This document shows positions 27,633-37,348 of a stretch of DNA of 64,000 nt, in pieces; within the stretch, counting starts at the first letter, position 1, and each line of letters begins with the position of its first letter. This stretch comes from Micromonospora rifamycinica. GTDB taxonomy: Bacteria > Actinomycetota > Actinomycetes > Mycobacteriales > Micromonosporaceae. The stretch is taken from contig NZ_LT607752.1 of assembly GCF_900090265.1 (NCBI RefSeq), positions 3,720,001 to 3,784,000 on the forward strand, read 5' to 3'. Under the pieces are notes generated by a model. The model saw only the letters and a program-made list of their open reading frames with translations, searched no databases and was not told the origin of the DNA. Both the position numbers and the translations under genes were made by a program.

Positions 27633-28664
27633 TCAGCCGTACCGCTGGACGTCGTGGAAGAAGTCCGGGACGCAGACCAGCGCGTCGTCCGCGCCCACCT
27701 GGTCGTAGACGTGCTTGGCCAGCACCAGGTCGAGCACGCCGAGCCCGAACGGGGAGAACACCACCGGCCGGTCCGCGGGCGGGACGATGCCGCCGGTCAG
27801 CACGTCGCACAGCGTGCCGGCCACGAAGTCCCGGTGGCCGACCCGCTGCTCGGTGAGGTGGACCGAGGTGCCGGCCTTCATCACGTGTTCGACGTCGTCG
27901 ACCACGTTCCAGGCGTCGAGGATGACATCCGGGTCGAGGTCCCGCAGGGACAGGTGCAGCACCAGCGGCGCGTGGCCGAACAGCGCCGGGTCGCTCACGT
28001 GCGGCTCGCCGGCGACGGTGGTGAACAGCACCAGGTCGCTCTCGGCCAGCAGCCCGTCGAGACGGTCGTGGGTGACCACCTGCTCGTCGCAGCGGCGTAG
28101 GTGGTCGCCGAATCCGGCGGCGTGCTCCGCCGACAGGTCGTGCACGCCGACCGACTCGAACCGCAGGCCGTTGGCGCGCAGGTAGCGGTGGGTGTAGCGG
28201 GCGATGACCCCGGCGCCGACCACGCCGAGGCGGCGGGGGGTGACCCCGCGCGCCGCGGAGAGCCGGACCGCCGCCGACGCCGCCGACGCGGCCGTCCGGG
28301 CCGCGCTGATGATCGACGCTTCCAGACAGGCGATCGGGTAGCCGGTCTCGAAGTCGTTGAGGACCAGCACCGCCGAGGCGCGCGGGATGCCGGCCGCCAC
28401 GTTCTCCGGGAAGCTGGAGATCCATTTGAGGCCGTGCACGCCGACCTTGCCCCGGACCGACGCGGGCAGCGCGATGATCCGGTCCCGCGGCCGGTCCGGG
28501 AAACGCAGGAAGTAGGAGTCCGGGTTGGTCGTCTCGCCCTCGCCGTGCAGCCGGTACGCGCTTTCGATCAGCTCGGTGACCTCGCGCTCCCGCCCGTGCA
28601 GGACGTCGTGCACCTGCCGGCCGGAGATGATCGCGAACGGTGGTACCTGGGACATGGTGCTCAT
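27633..28664 (-). CDS. sbnB: SbnB-like dehydrogenase of 2,3-diaminopropionate biosynthesis
   Basis: A 343-residue member of the ornithine cyclodeaminase/mu-crystallin family. The N-terminal substrate region has LPASVRGKVGVHGLKWISSFPEN, and the Rossmann loop is LGVVGAGVIARY. Its length and motifs fit SbnB of the staphyloferrin B pathway, which oxidises the SbnA product N-(1-amino-1-carboxyl-2-ethyl)-glutamate to L-2,3-diaminopropionate and 2-oxoglutarate. The sbnA-like partner opens the same operon at 33797. I chose the ATG at 28664, three bases after GGAG; an ATG three codons later is possible. The supplied amino acid presumably feeds the adjacent A-PCP protein. Confidence 0.87.
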   Translation of the reverse strand: MSTMSQVPPFAIISGRQVHDVLHGREREVTELIESAYRLHGEGETTNPDSYFLRFPDRPRDRIIALPASVRGKVGVHGLKWISSFPENVAAGIPRASAVLVLNDFETGYPIACLEASIISAARTAASAASAAVRLSAARGVTPRRLGVVGAGVIARYTHRYLRANGLRFESVGVHDLSAEHAAGFGDHLRRCDEQVVTHDRLDGLLAESDLVLFTTVAGEPHVSDPALFGHAPLVLHLSLRDLDPDVILDAWNVVDDVEHVMKAGTSVHLTEQRVGHRDFVAGTLCDVLTGGIVPPADRPVVFSPFGLGVLDLVLAKHVYDQVGADDALVCVPDFFHDVQRYG

Positions 28665-28729
28665 CAGCTCCTGAGTCGTCGTACGGCGGGGTGGTCCGCT
28701 GCCGTGGGGGTTCGGCCGACCGACCGGTC

Positions 28730-28923
28730 CTAGCTGGCGGCCCGCCCGGCGGTGGCGCGGCGCAGGGACGCCGGCCGCAGGTCGGTCCAGACCCGGTCGA
28801 CGTGGCTGACGCACTCCTCCTCGGTGCCCTCGAAGCCGACCGGACGCCAGCCGCCGGGGTCGGGGTGACCGGCCGGCCACAGCCCGTACTGCTCCTCGTG
28901 GTTGACCAGCACCCGCCACCGGC

Positions 28924-28927
<4 letters not shown>
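28730..28927 (-). CDS. MbtH-like protein
   Basis: A 65-residue adenylation-domain chaperone. It shows the family signature: VLVNHEEQYGLWP, PGGWRPVGFEG, and HVDRVWTDLRP. MbtH-like proteins bind A domains and support their solubility and activity. The ATG overlaps the stop of the A-PCP gene (ATGA), which matches a role with that A domain, the only one in the window. The usual Ser before LWP is Gly here. Confidence 0.93.
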
Positions 28928-30776
<1,849 letters not shown>

Positions 30777-30780
<4 letters not shown>

Positions 30781-31286
30781 GACCCGACCGCCTCGGCCCG
30801 CTGCTCGGCCACCCGGTCCAGCAGCGCCTGGGTGTCCTGCAACGGCCCGGCCTCGGTCTGCAGCACCACCTTCCACGTGCCGTGGTCACGCAGCCAGCAG
30901 GTGGCGTGCACGAAGGTGATGGTCATCTCCGCCGAGTCGAAGCGGACCACTTCCAGGATCTGGCCGCTGACGCACTGCTGGACCACGGTCTTGATCGGCG
31001 TGACCGTCAGCGTCCAGGTCGGCTCCTCGAAGTACTCCCGCAGGATCCGGCCCCAGGCGTCGCGGTTCATACCGACGGTCCCGTCGGCGCCCAGGCCGGT
31101 GGCGTTGGGGCCGATGAAGTGACCGATGAACCGCTCGTAGTCACGCTTGGCGAACGCCCCGACGAAATCGTCGCCGGCCTCGGTCAGCTCGGCCACGCAC
31201 CGCTCGCATCCGGCGTCGCCCGCGTGACCGGCGGTGAACGCCGCTCCGGTCACGTCCGGGTCGACGAGCGCCAGCTTCTCCCTCAT
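30777..31286 (-). CDS. SnoaL/NTF2-like cluster protein
   Basis: A 169-residue protein that opens with a short extension containing CERC and then an NTF2-like fold (ELTEAGDDFVGAFAKRDYERFIGHFI, then ITFVHATCWLRDHGTWKVVLQ). The SnoaL-like superfamily includes polyketide cyclases, hydratases and binding proteins, so a cyclisation or dehydration step on a carrier-bound intermediate is possible but not shown. It lies 2 bases after the GNAT gene and overlaps the A-PCP start by 4 bp, so it is translated with the amino-acid activation genes. Confidence 0.75.
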
Positions 31287-31288
31287 CC

Positions 31289-31801
31289 TCAGTCCTCACT
31301 CTCGGTTGCGGCGGCGCGGTCGTCGCGCGCCAGTGTCATCAGCAGCAGCACCCCGTCCGGGTGCTGCGGATCCGGGATCGTGCCGTCCGGGCGGAACCCC
31401 TCGGAGGTGTAGAGCGCCTGGGCCCGGTGGTTGTACGGCTTGACGTCCAGCCAGACGGACCGGGCGTCGTGCCGCTCGAAGGCGTGGGCCACCGCGGCCC
31501 GGAACATCGCCCGGCCGTGGCCCCGGCCCCGGATCCCGTGGTCCAGCACGACCCGGCGCAGCTCCACCCGGCCGCCGCCGTCGCGCAGCCCGGCCAGCAG
31601 GACGAACCCACCGAGGGTCGCCCCGACCACGGCGACCAGGTGTTCCTGGTCGGCGTCCGCGAACGCCGCCAGGTGGTAGTCCCGGCCGGTGACGCCGAGG
31701 TACGACGTGGTGTCCGGCCCGACCTCCATCCGGGTGATCCCGTCCAGGTCGTCCGGGACCGCCGGACGCACCACGAGCGTCGGGCCGACCGAGGTGGTCA
31801 C
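31289..31801 (-). CDS. GNAT-family N-acyltransferase
   Basis: A 170-residue GNAT protein with the acyl-CoA pyrophosphate loop in RRVVLDHGIRGRGHGRAMF, the following helix, and the C-terminal motif LYTSEGFRPDG. Members acylate amines using acyl-CoA or acyl carrier donors. In this cluster a plausible acceptor is an amino group of diaminopropionate or of the product, for activation, protection or self-resistance. Given the missing NRPS C domain, amide formation by this protein deserves consideration. The GTG start overlaps the oxygenase stop (GTGA). Confidence 0.83.
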   Translation of the reverse strand: MTTSVGPTLVVRPAVPDDLDGITRMEVGPDTTSYLGVTGRDYHLAAFADADQEHLVAVVGATLGGFVLLAGLRDGGGRVELRRVVLDHGIRGRGHGRAMFRAAVAHAFERHDARSVWLDVKPYNHRAQALYTSEGFRPDGTIPDPQHPDGVLLLMTLARDDRAAATESED

Positions 31802-32757
31802 GGCGTCCCGACCGCCGCGTCCGACGCCTCGGCCATGGCGATGGCGATCTTCCGTGCCCCGGTGTACGGCTCCCGACCGTGCGCGGTCAGCATGTTGTCG
31901 ATGACGACCAGGTCGTCGCGCTGCCAGTCGAAGCGGGTGCTGGCGGCCCGGTACGCCTCCTGGAGGTGCTTGGTCACCTCGGCCGGGATCTCCCCGCCGT
32001 CGCCGTAGTAGCTGTTCGTCGGCAGGTTCTCCGACCCGAACATGTCCAGCATCTCCTCGCGGTATACGGCCGGCAGCGTGTCCACGTGGAAGAAGGTGGC
32101 GTGGTTGAACCACACGTCGGCCCCGGTGACCGGGTGCCGGCGCACGGCGTCGCGCACCGCCCGGGTACGCAGCCCGTCCGCGCCGATCCACTCGACCTGG
32201 ATGTTCTGCGCCGCGCAGTACCGCTCTACCTCGGCCCGGTCGTCGGTGTCGTAGAAGTACTGCCAGGTGCCGCCCATCGCGCCGAAGTTGCGCACGTACG
32301 ACCACTTACGGCGGGTGAACTCCTCGACCACCGCCGGGTCGATGTGGTCGAGGACCCGGCGGACGTCGGCGAACGGGGTGGCACCCTGCGTCGCGGCCGG
32401 GGTGAGGCAGTAGAAGTAGACCTTCATCGGCCAGTTCTGCTGGTACGAGCACTCGTTGTGCAGGAAGATCTCCTCGTTCTCCGGGTAGTCCGTCGAGGTG
32501 AAGACGTTCCCGGAGAGGCTGCTGCGCGGCGAGGACCGCTCGGTGTAGTCCAGTGGCTCGCCGGACAGCGCCCGCACCACGCGGTGCAGCCCCTCGACAC
32601 CGCCGACGTCGAAGCCGCGGAACAGCACCGCGCCCTGCTCGGTGATGAGCGACCGGATGGCGGCACGGTTGTCGCGTACCGTGTCGAGGATCGCGCCGTT
32701 GCCGTCGTACTCGATGACGGTCGGAAGACCGTCGGGAAGCGCGGAGATCCGCATCAT
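31798..32757 (-). CDS. SyrP-like TauD-family Fe(II)/2-oxoglutarate oxygenase
   Basis: A 319-residue non-heme iron oxygenase. The facial triad is visible as HNE in FLHNECSYQQNWP and the distal His in MLTAHGREPY, with the 2-oxoglutarate Arg in GARKIAI. The segment PAATQGATPFADVRRVL is typical of the SyrP/clavaminate-synthase-like group found in NRPS clusters, where SyrP hydroxylates a carrier-bound aspartyl residue at the beta position. Here it probably hydroxylates or desaturates the amino acid on the PCP. Two adjacent ATG codons follow GAGAGGG; the first is used. Confidence 0.86.
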   Translation of the reverse strand: MMRISALPDGLPTVIEYDGNGAILDTVRDNRAAIRSLITEQGAVLFRGFDVGGVEGLHRVVRALSGEPLDYTERSSPRSSLSGNVFTSTDYPENEEIFLHNECSYQQNWPMKVYFYCLTPAATQGATPFADVRRVLDHIDPAVVEEFTRRKWSYVRNFGAMGGTWQYFYDTDDRAEVERYCAAQNIQVEWIGADGLRTRAVRDAVRRHPVTGADVWFNHATFFHVDTLPAVYREEMLDMFGSENLPTNSYYGDGGEIPAEVTKHLQEAYRAASTRFDWQRDDLVVIDNMLTAHGREPYTGARKIAIAMAEASDAAVGTP

Positions 32758-32786
32758 CGTCCCTCTCGTCGAATGCCTGCCGGTCG

Positions 32787-33797
32787 TCACAGCCGCCCGG
32801 CGGCTGCGATCCCGGATTCCTTCCACAGGTGCGACACCTCACCGAAGTTCTGCCGGACCCAGGTGTCGGAATAGATCGTGTTGAGGTAGCGCTCCCCGCG
32901 GTCGGGGAAGATGAGCACGCAGGTGGCCCCGGCCGGGATCTGGTCGCGGTAGCGCTCCAGCGCCGACACCACCGCGCCGGAGGACCCGCCGGCCAGGATC
33001 GCCTCCCGCGCCATCAACCGGCGGCAGCCGACCACGGCGTCCAGATCGGACACGTGCACGACCGGCCAGGTGCTGGCCGGGTCGAGCAGCGGCGGCGGGG
33101 CCGAGGCCCCGTGGCCCGGGATCAACCGGCGGCGGCTCTCGTCACCGAAGATGGCGCTGCCCACCGCGTCCACCGCGACGACGGTGGTGCCCATCCGGTG
33201 CTCCCGGACGTACTCGGTGACCCCGGTCAACGTGCCGCAGGTGCTGGTGGCACAGAAGATGAAGTCCGGGTCACCGGGCAGCGCGTCGACGATCTCCCGC
33301 ATGGTGCGGTGGTGCGCCTGCGGGTTGCGCGGGTTGGCGTACTGGTTCGGCCAGAAGCTGTGCGGCTCGCGCGCCACCAGCTCGCGGACCCGTTGCAGGC
33401 GGATCGGCAGGAACTCCCCGGTGACCGGGTCGGGCTCCTCGATCAGCTCGATCTCCGCCTGGAAGGCGCGCAGGATCGCGAGGTTCTGCGGGGTGGTCTT
33501 GGCGTCCACCACGCAGATGAACCGCAACCCGAAGTAGCGGCAGATCTGCGCGATACCGACCGCCAGGTTGCCCGAACTGGACTCGATCACCACGGACCGG
33601 TGCGGGACCAGTTCGCCGCTGCGGATGCCGTGCAGCAGCATGTTCAGCGCCGTGCGGTCCTTGATGCTGCCGCCCGGATTGGCCAGTTCGAGCTTGCCGA
33701 ACACCCGGGCCGGCCGGTCACGCAGCAGGCCGTCGAGTTCGACCAACGGGGTGCCACCGATGCACCCGAGGATGCCCTGCACCGTGTTGCGGGTCAT
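32787..33797 (-). CDS. sbnA: SbnA-like PLP enzyme of 2,3-diaminopropionate biosynthesis
   Basis: A 336-residue member of the cysteine synthase fold-type II family. The PLP Lys is in NPGGSIKDRTALN, the substrate loop is ESSSGNLAVG, and the phosphate-binding loop is TSTCGTLTG. Its length and motifs fit SbnA, which joins O-phospho-L-serine and L-glutamate into the SbnB substrate. AGGAGG lies 7 bases before the ATG. It is the first gene of the long minus-strand operon, so diaminopropionate supply is transcribed first, directly under the SARP-like promoter repeats. Confidence 0.9.
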   Translation of the reverse strand: MTRNTVQGILGCIGGTPLVELDGLLRDRPARVFGKLELANPGGSIKDRTALNMLLHGIRSGELVPHRSVVIESSSGNLAVGIAQICRYFGLRFICVVDAKTTPQNLAILRAFQAEIELIEEPDPVTGEFLPIRLQRVRELVAREPHSFWPNQYANPRNPQAHHRTMREIVDALPGDPDFIFCATSTCGTLTGVTEYVREHRMGTTVVAVDAVGSAIFGDESRRRLIPGHGASAPPPLLDPASTWPVVHVSDLDAVVGCRRLMAREAILAGGSSGAVVSALERYRDQIPAGATCVLIFPDRGERYLNTIYSDTWVRQNFGEVSHLWKESGIAAAGRL

Positions 33798-33826
33798 GAC
33801 TGCGCCTCCTGCCGTCGATGGGGCCG

Positions 33827-33861
33827 AGTCTGTCCGGGCCCCCTTGAGCGGCTCTTGACGC
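33827..33861 (-). promoter_or_regulatory. SARP-type promoter for the minus-strand operon
   Basis: Read on the minus strand, heptamers TCAAGAG (33858-33852) and TCAAGGG (33847-33841) are direct repeats with an 11-bp period. They are followed after exactly 8 bp by CAGACT (33832-33827) as the -10. This is the known geometry of SARP-activated promoters. A SARP gene lies 3.5 kb away in the cluster. Confidence 0.65.
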
Positions 33862-33880
33862 TCCGCGGCCGGCACGGACC

Positions 33881-33911
33881 TCAGGGGGTCTCAAGAACAC
33901 GTCGGTACGGT
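33881..33911 (+). promoter_or_regulatory. Probable SARP-type promoter for the KS-ACP operon
   Basis: On the plus strand TCAGGGG (33881-33887) and TCAAGAA (33891-33897) are followed after 8 bp by TACGGT (33906-33911), a fair -10. The half-sites are 10 bp apart rather than 11, so this is weaker than the divergent partner. Confidence 0.45.
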
Positions 33912-33966
33912 CCGCCGTAGTCGTGCACCGGCGCCGCGAGGCCGTCAGCGAAAAGCGAGGAGCGAC

Positions 33967-36456
33967 GTGGATTCCACACAGTTGCGCGCCCTGGTCGAGG
34001 AACAGTTACGGCAGTCCCGTGCCCTGCGGGCCCGCATCCGCGAGTTGGAGCAGGAGCGGCACACCCCCCTGGCGGTGGTCGGCATGGCGCTGCGGTTCCC
34101 GGGCGGGATCAGCACCCCCGAGGCGTACTGGGACCTGCTCGACGGCACCGGGGAGGTGGCGTGCGAGATCCCGGCCGACCGGCCGGGGCTGCGTGCCGCG
34201 TACCACCCGGAGGTCGGCCGGGTCGGGCGGTCGTACGTCCGACGGGCCGGCTTCCTGCGGGACGTGGCCGGTTTCGACGCCGACTTCTTCGGCATCTCCA
34301 ACCGGGAGGCCGAGTCACTGGACCCGCAGCAGCGGCTGCTGCTGGAGACCTCCTGGGAGGCGTTGGAGCGGGCCGGCATCGCGGTCCGCCGTGGCGGCCG
34401 GCTGGACGCGGGCGTCTACGTCGGCATCATGGCCTCCGAGTACGGCCAGCGGTTCACCGACGGTGACCCGGAGCGACTCGATCCGTACTACGGCACCGGC
34501 GGCGGGCACTGCTTCGCGGCCGGGCGGATCAGCTACGCGCTCGGGTTGCGCGGTCCGGCCGTCAGCATCGACACCGCCTGCTCGTCGTCGCTGGTGGCGC
34601 TGCACTCGGCGGCCCGTGCCCTGCGCGGCCGGGAGTGCCGGTACGCCCTGGTCGGTGGCGCGAACCTGCTGTTCTCACCGCAGCTGATGGTGTCGCTGTG
34701 CCAGAGCCGCGCGGTCGCTCCGGACGGCCGGTCCAAGCCGTTCCTGGACGGTGCCGACGGCTACGGCCGGGGCGAGGGCGTCGCCACCGTGGTCGTGATG
34801 CGCCTCGACGACGCCCTCGCCGAGGACCGCCCGGTGCTGGCGGTGCTGCGCGGCACGGCGGTCAACCACGACGGCGCCTCGTCCGGGCTCACCGTGCCCA
34901 ACGGCCCCGCCCAGCAGGAGGTGATCCTGGCCGCGCTCCGGGACGCCGACGTCGCGCCGGCGCAGGTCTCCTACCTGGAGGCGCACGGGACCGGCACCTC
35001 GCTCGGCGACCCCATCGAGGCGGCGGCGCTGCACGGCGTGTTCGGACGCGACCGGGCGACCGGTGACCCGCTGCGGGTGGGCAGCGTCAAGGCCCGGCTG
35101 GGCCACCTGGAGGCGGCGGCCGGGATGGCCGCGCTGATCAAGGTGGTGCTCATGCTCCGGCACGGTCGGCTGGTCGCCGACGTGCCGCCGGGCGAGGGTC
35201 CACTCAACCCGCTCATCCCCTGGTCGCGGCAGTGCCTGGAGGTGGTCCGCGAACCGCGTGACTGGACCGGCGAACGGTTCGCCGGGGTCAGCGCGTTCGG
35301 GCTCAGCGGCACGAACGCGCACGTCGTGCTCCAGTCCGCACCGGCTCCGGCCGAGCACGACGAGCCGGCCGGGCCTGACGGGCCGGGCGGGCGGGCCGAG
35401 CTGCTGGTGCTCTCCGCCCGGACCGAACCGGCGCTGCGCACGCTGGCCGCCACGGTCAGCACCCGGCTCTACCGGGCGGACGACCGGACGGCCGGATCGA
35501 TCTGCCACACCCTGCGGTCCGGGCGCACCCCGATGGCGTACCGGATCGCGGTGACCGGCGGCACCGCGCGGGAGCTGGCCCGCGCGCTGAGCAACGCCGT
35601 CGACCTGCCGGCCACCGCCGTCACCGAGGTGCCCCGCGAGGTGCTGCTGCACCACGGTGACCCGGCCGCGCTGGCCGCCGCCGTACGGCCGCTGGCGGAC
35701 CGCTTCCCCGGCCTCGGCGAACCCGGCGGCGACCCGGCCGCCTGGCTGACGGCCGCGCTGGCCGCGCTGGGCGTACCGGTGCGGTCCGCTGCCGGGCCGA
35801 CCGGCGCGGACGCCGCGGTGGTGAGCATCGGAACCCGCCGCGTGGTGCTCGTCCCGGCCGACCCGCTCCGGGCGGAGCAGGTGTTCCTGGACGCGCTGGC
35901 CCAGCTGTTCCGCGCCGGTGTCGACCTGCACGGGGATCCGCTGCGGACGCCGGGCGTCCGGTACCTCGCGGACCTGCCGACCTATCCGTTCCAGCGTCGC
36001 CGGCACTGGGTCGACGAGCCCCGGACCGGCAGGTTCGAGGCGACCGCCCCGGTGGTGCCGCCCCTGTCGGCGGCCGTGTCCCCGGCGGTTGTGTCCCCGG
36101 CGGTTGTGTCCCCACCGACGGTCTCCCCGGCGGCCGGCACCGACGCGATCGTCGCCTTCCTCCGCGACGAGCTGGCCGCCGCCCTCAAGGCCGACGAGCT
36201 GGACCTCGCGGCCACCTTCGCCGACCTGGGCGGGGACTCGTTCACCGCGATGCTCTTCGTACGTAGCGTGGAGGACCGCTTCGCGACGCCGGACATGCAG
36301 GCGGAGTTCGCCGTCGACCGCCCGCTGACCGAGCTGCTCGGCGAGCTGGCGGCGGCGATCGCGGCCCGGTCCGCGGCGGATCCGGTCAGCGCCGCAGCGG
36401 GGGTGGCCGGCGTCCGGATGGCACCGGTCGGTGCCGGGGCGGGGGCGGACCGGTGA
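33967..36456 (+). CDS. AT-less PKS protein: KS - carrier protein
   Basis: An 829-residue PKS. A charged N-terminal coiled coil (residues 5-32) suits subunit docking. The KS (33-455) has a full triad: Cys in DTACSSS, His in EAHGTGT and His in KARLGHLEAAAG. There is no AT domain, although flanking linker sequence and the post-AT motif LPTYPFQRRRHW remain. A short repeat SPAVVSPAVVSP leads to a carrier domain with DLGGDSFTAMLF near residue 755, closer to a PCP than a PKS ACP in style. With no AT, its carrier must be loaded in trans. The GTG start follows GAGGAG. Codon 14 is TTA. It could be the first or the amino-acid-accepting module. Confidence 0.92.
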   Translation: MDSTQLRALVEEQLRQSRALRARIRELEQERHTPLAVVGMALRFPGGISTPEAYWDLLDGTGEVACEIPADRPGLRAAYHPEVGRVGRSYVRRAGFLRDVAGFDADFFGISNREAESLDPQQRLLLETSWEALERAGIAVRRGGRLDAGVYVGIMASEYGQRFTDGDPERLDPYYGTGGGHCFAAGRISYALGLRGPAVSIDTACSSSLVALHSAARALRGRECRYALVGGANLLFSPQLMVSLCQSRAVAPDGRSKPFLDGADGYGRGEGVATVVVMRLDDALAEDRPVLAVLRGTAVNHDGASSGLTVPNGPAQQEVILAALRDADVAPAQVSYLEAHGTGTSLGDPIEAAALHGVFGRDRATGDPLRVGSVKARLGHLEAAAGMAALIKVVLMLRHGRLVADVPPGEGPLNPLIPWSRQCLEVVREPRDWTGERFAGVSAFGLSGTNAHVVLQSAPAPAEHDEPAGPDGPGGRAELLVLSARTEPALRTLAATVSTRLYRADDRTAGSICHTLRSGRTPMAYRIAVTGGTARELARALSNAVDLPATAVTEVPREVLLHHGDPAALAAAVRPLADRFPGLGEPGGDPAAWLTAALAALGVPVRSAAGPTGADAAVVSIGTRRVVLVPADPLRAEQVFLDALAQLFRAGVDLHGDPLRTPGVRYLADLPTYPFQRRRHWVDEPRTGRFEATAPVVPPLSAAVSPAVVSPAVVSPPTVSPAAGTDAIVAFLRDELAAALKADELDLAATFADLGGDSFTAMLFVRSVEDRFATPDMQAEFAVDRPLTELLGELAAAIAARSAADPVSAAAGVAGVRMAPVGAGAGADR
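34006..34008 (+). other. In-frame TTA (bldA-type) codon in the KS-ACP gene
   Basis: Codon 14 (Leu in EEQLRQ) is TTA in a gene otherwise almost free of A/T-ending codons. In streptomycetes such codons tie production to development through the bldA tRNA. It is the only TTA codon I saw in the cluster genes by eye. Confidence 0.75.
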
Positions 36457-37223
36457 GGCCGTTCATCCGCCCGCGCCCGGTCGAGAACCCCGCCCTGCGG
36501 CTCGTCCTGCTGCACCACGCCGGCAGTTCCGCGATGGTCTACTACCCGCTGGTCCGACTGTTGCCGGCCGACTGGGACGTGCTGCTGCTCGACCTGCCGG
36601 GCCGGGGCTCCCGGCACGGCGAGCAGCCGGACAGGGAGATGACCCGGGTCGTCGACCGGGTGCTGGCCGACGTCACGCCGCAGGCGGACGGCCGTTACGC
36701 GCTCTTCGGCCACAGCATGGGCGCGATCGTGGCCAGCGAGGTGGCCCGCCGGCTGGCCGGGCAGGGTCGACCGCCGGTGTGGGTGGGCGTCTCGGGCCGG
36801 TGTGCGCCGGCCAGCCCGGTCGACCACCCCGCCCGGCTGGTGACGCTGGACGACGAGAGCCTGCTCACCACGCTGGTCGGGCTGGGCGGCCTGCCGGCCC
36901 TGATCGGTGAGGTCCCGGAGCTCCGCGAGCAGTTCCTGCGGATCGTCCGGCCCGACCTGGAGGCGGTGGCGTCCTACCGGCCCCGGGTCGACCGGTCGCC
37001 GCTGCCCTGCCCGATCACCGTCTTCGGCGGTATCGACGATCCGTTCGCGCCGCTGGGCAGCCTGCCGGCCTGGCAGGAGGAGACCGTCGCACCGCTGCGG
37101 CAATGCCTGTTCCCGGGCGGGCACTTCTACTTCGCCGACGACGCGCTGCCCGAGTTCGCCCGGCAGCTGCGTGCCGAGTTGCACGCCGAGCTCGGCACGC
37201 AGGCCGCCCGAGCAGCAGGTTGA
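36453..37223 (+). CDS. Type II thioesterase
   Basis: A 256-residue alpha/beta hydrolase of the external editing thioesterase type. It shows LVLLHHAGSSAMVYYPLV, DLPGRGSR, the nucleophile Ser in YALFGHSMGAIV, the acid in FGGIDDPF and the His in FPGGHFYF. Such enzymes clear misprimed or stalled carrier proteins. No integrated thioesterase exists on the PKSs, so it could in principle also release product, but editing is the usual role. The GTG start overlaps the KS-ACP stop (GTGA), so the two are translated together. Confidence 0.93.
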   Translation: MRPFIRPRPVENPALRLVLLHHAGSSAMVYYPLVRLLPADWDVLLLDLPGRGSRHGEQPDREMTRVVDRVLADVTPQADGRYALFGHSMGAIVASEVARRLAGQGRPPVWVGVSGRCAPASPVDHPARLVTLDDESLLTTLVGLGGLPALIGEVPELREQFLRIVRPDLEAVASYRPRVDRSPLPCPITVFGGIDDPFAPLGSLPAWQEETVAPLRQCLFPGGHFYFADDALPEFARQLRAELHAELGTQAARAAG

Positions 37224-37239
37224 TCGACCGGAGGAAGCG

Positions 37240-37262
37240 CTCACGTGAGATTTTCACGTGAG
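37240..37262. promoter_or_regulatory. Nested palindrome hairpin upstream of the SARP gene
   Basis: A 9-bp inverted repeat, CTCACGTGA (37240-37248) and TCACGTGAG (37254-37262), with a 5-base spacer. Each arm contains the self-complementary TCACGTGA, so the same sequence is also two identical 8-bp palindromes 13 bp apart. It may be a hairpin terminator for the thioesterase operon or a regulator-binding pair for the SARP promoter. Confidence 0.55.
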
Positions 37263-37348
37263 TCGGTGATTCCGTCACTGGCCCGGGACTCCCGCCCTGG
37301 GCAGGCTCTTGCTCGACCGAAGGTGCGTTTGCGCAGATCGGGGGAGCC

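Noticed and set aside
36453-37223. Thioesterase gene as a missing chain-terminating TE
   Set aside because: It is a free-standing type II protein by motifs and position; a release role cannot be excluded but is not the default reading.
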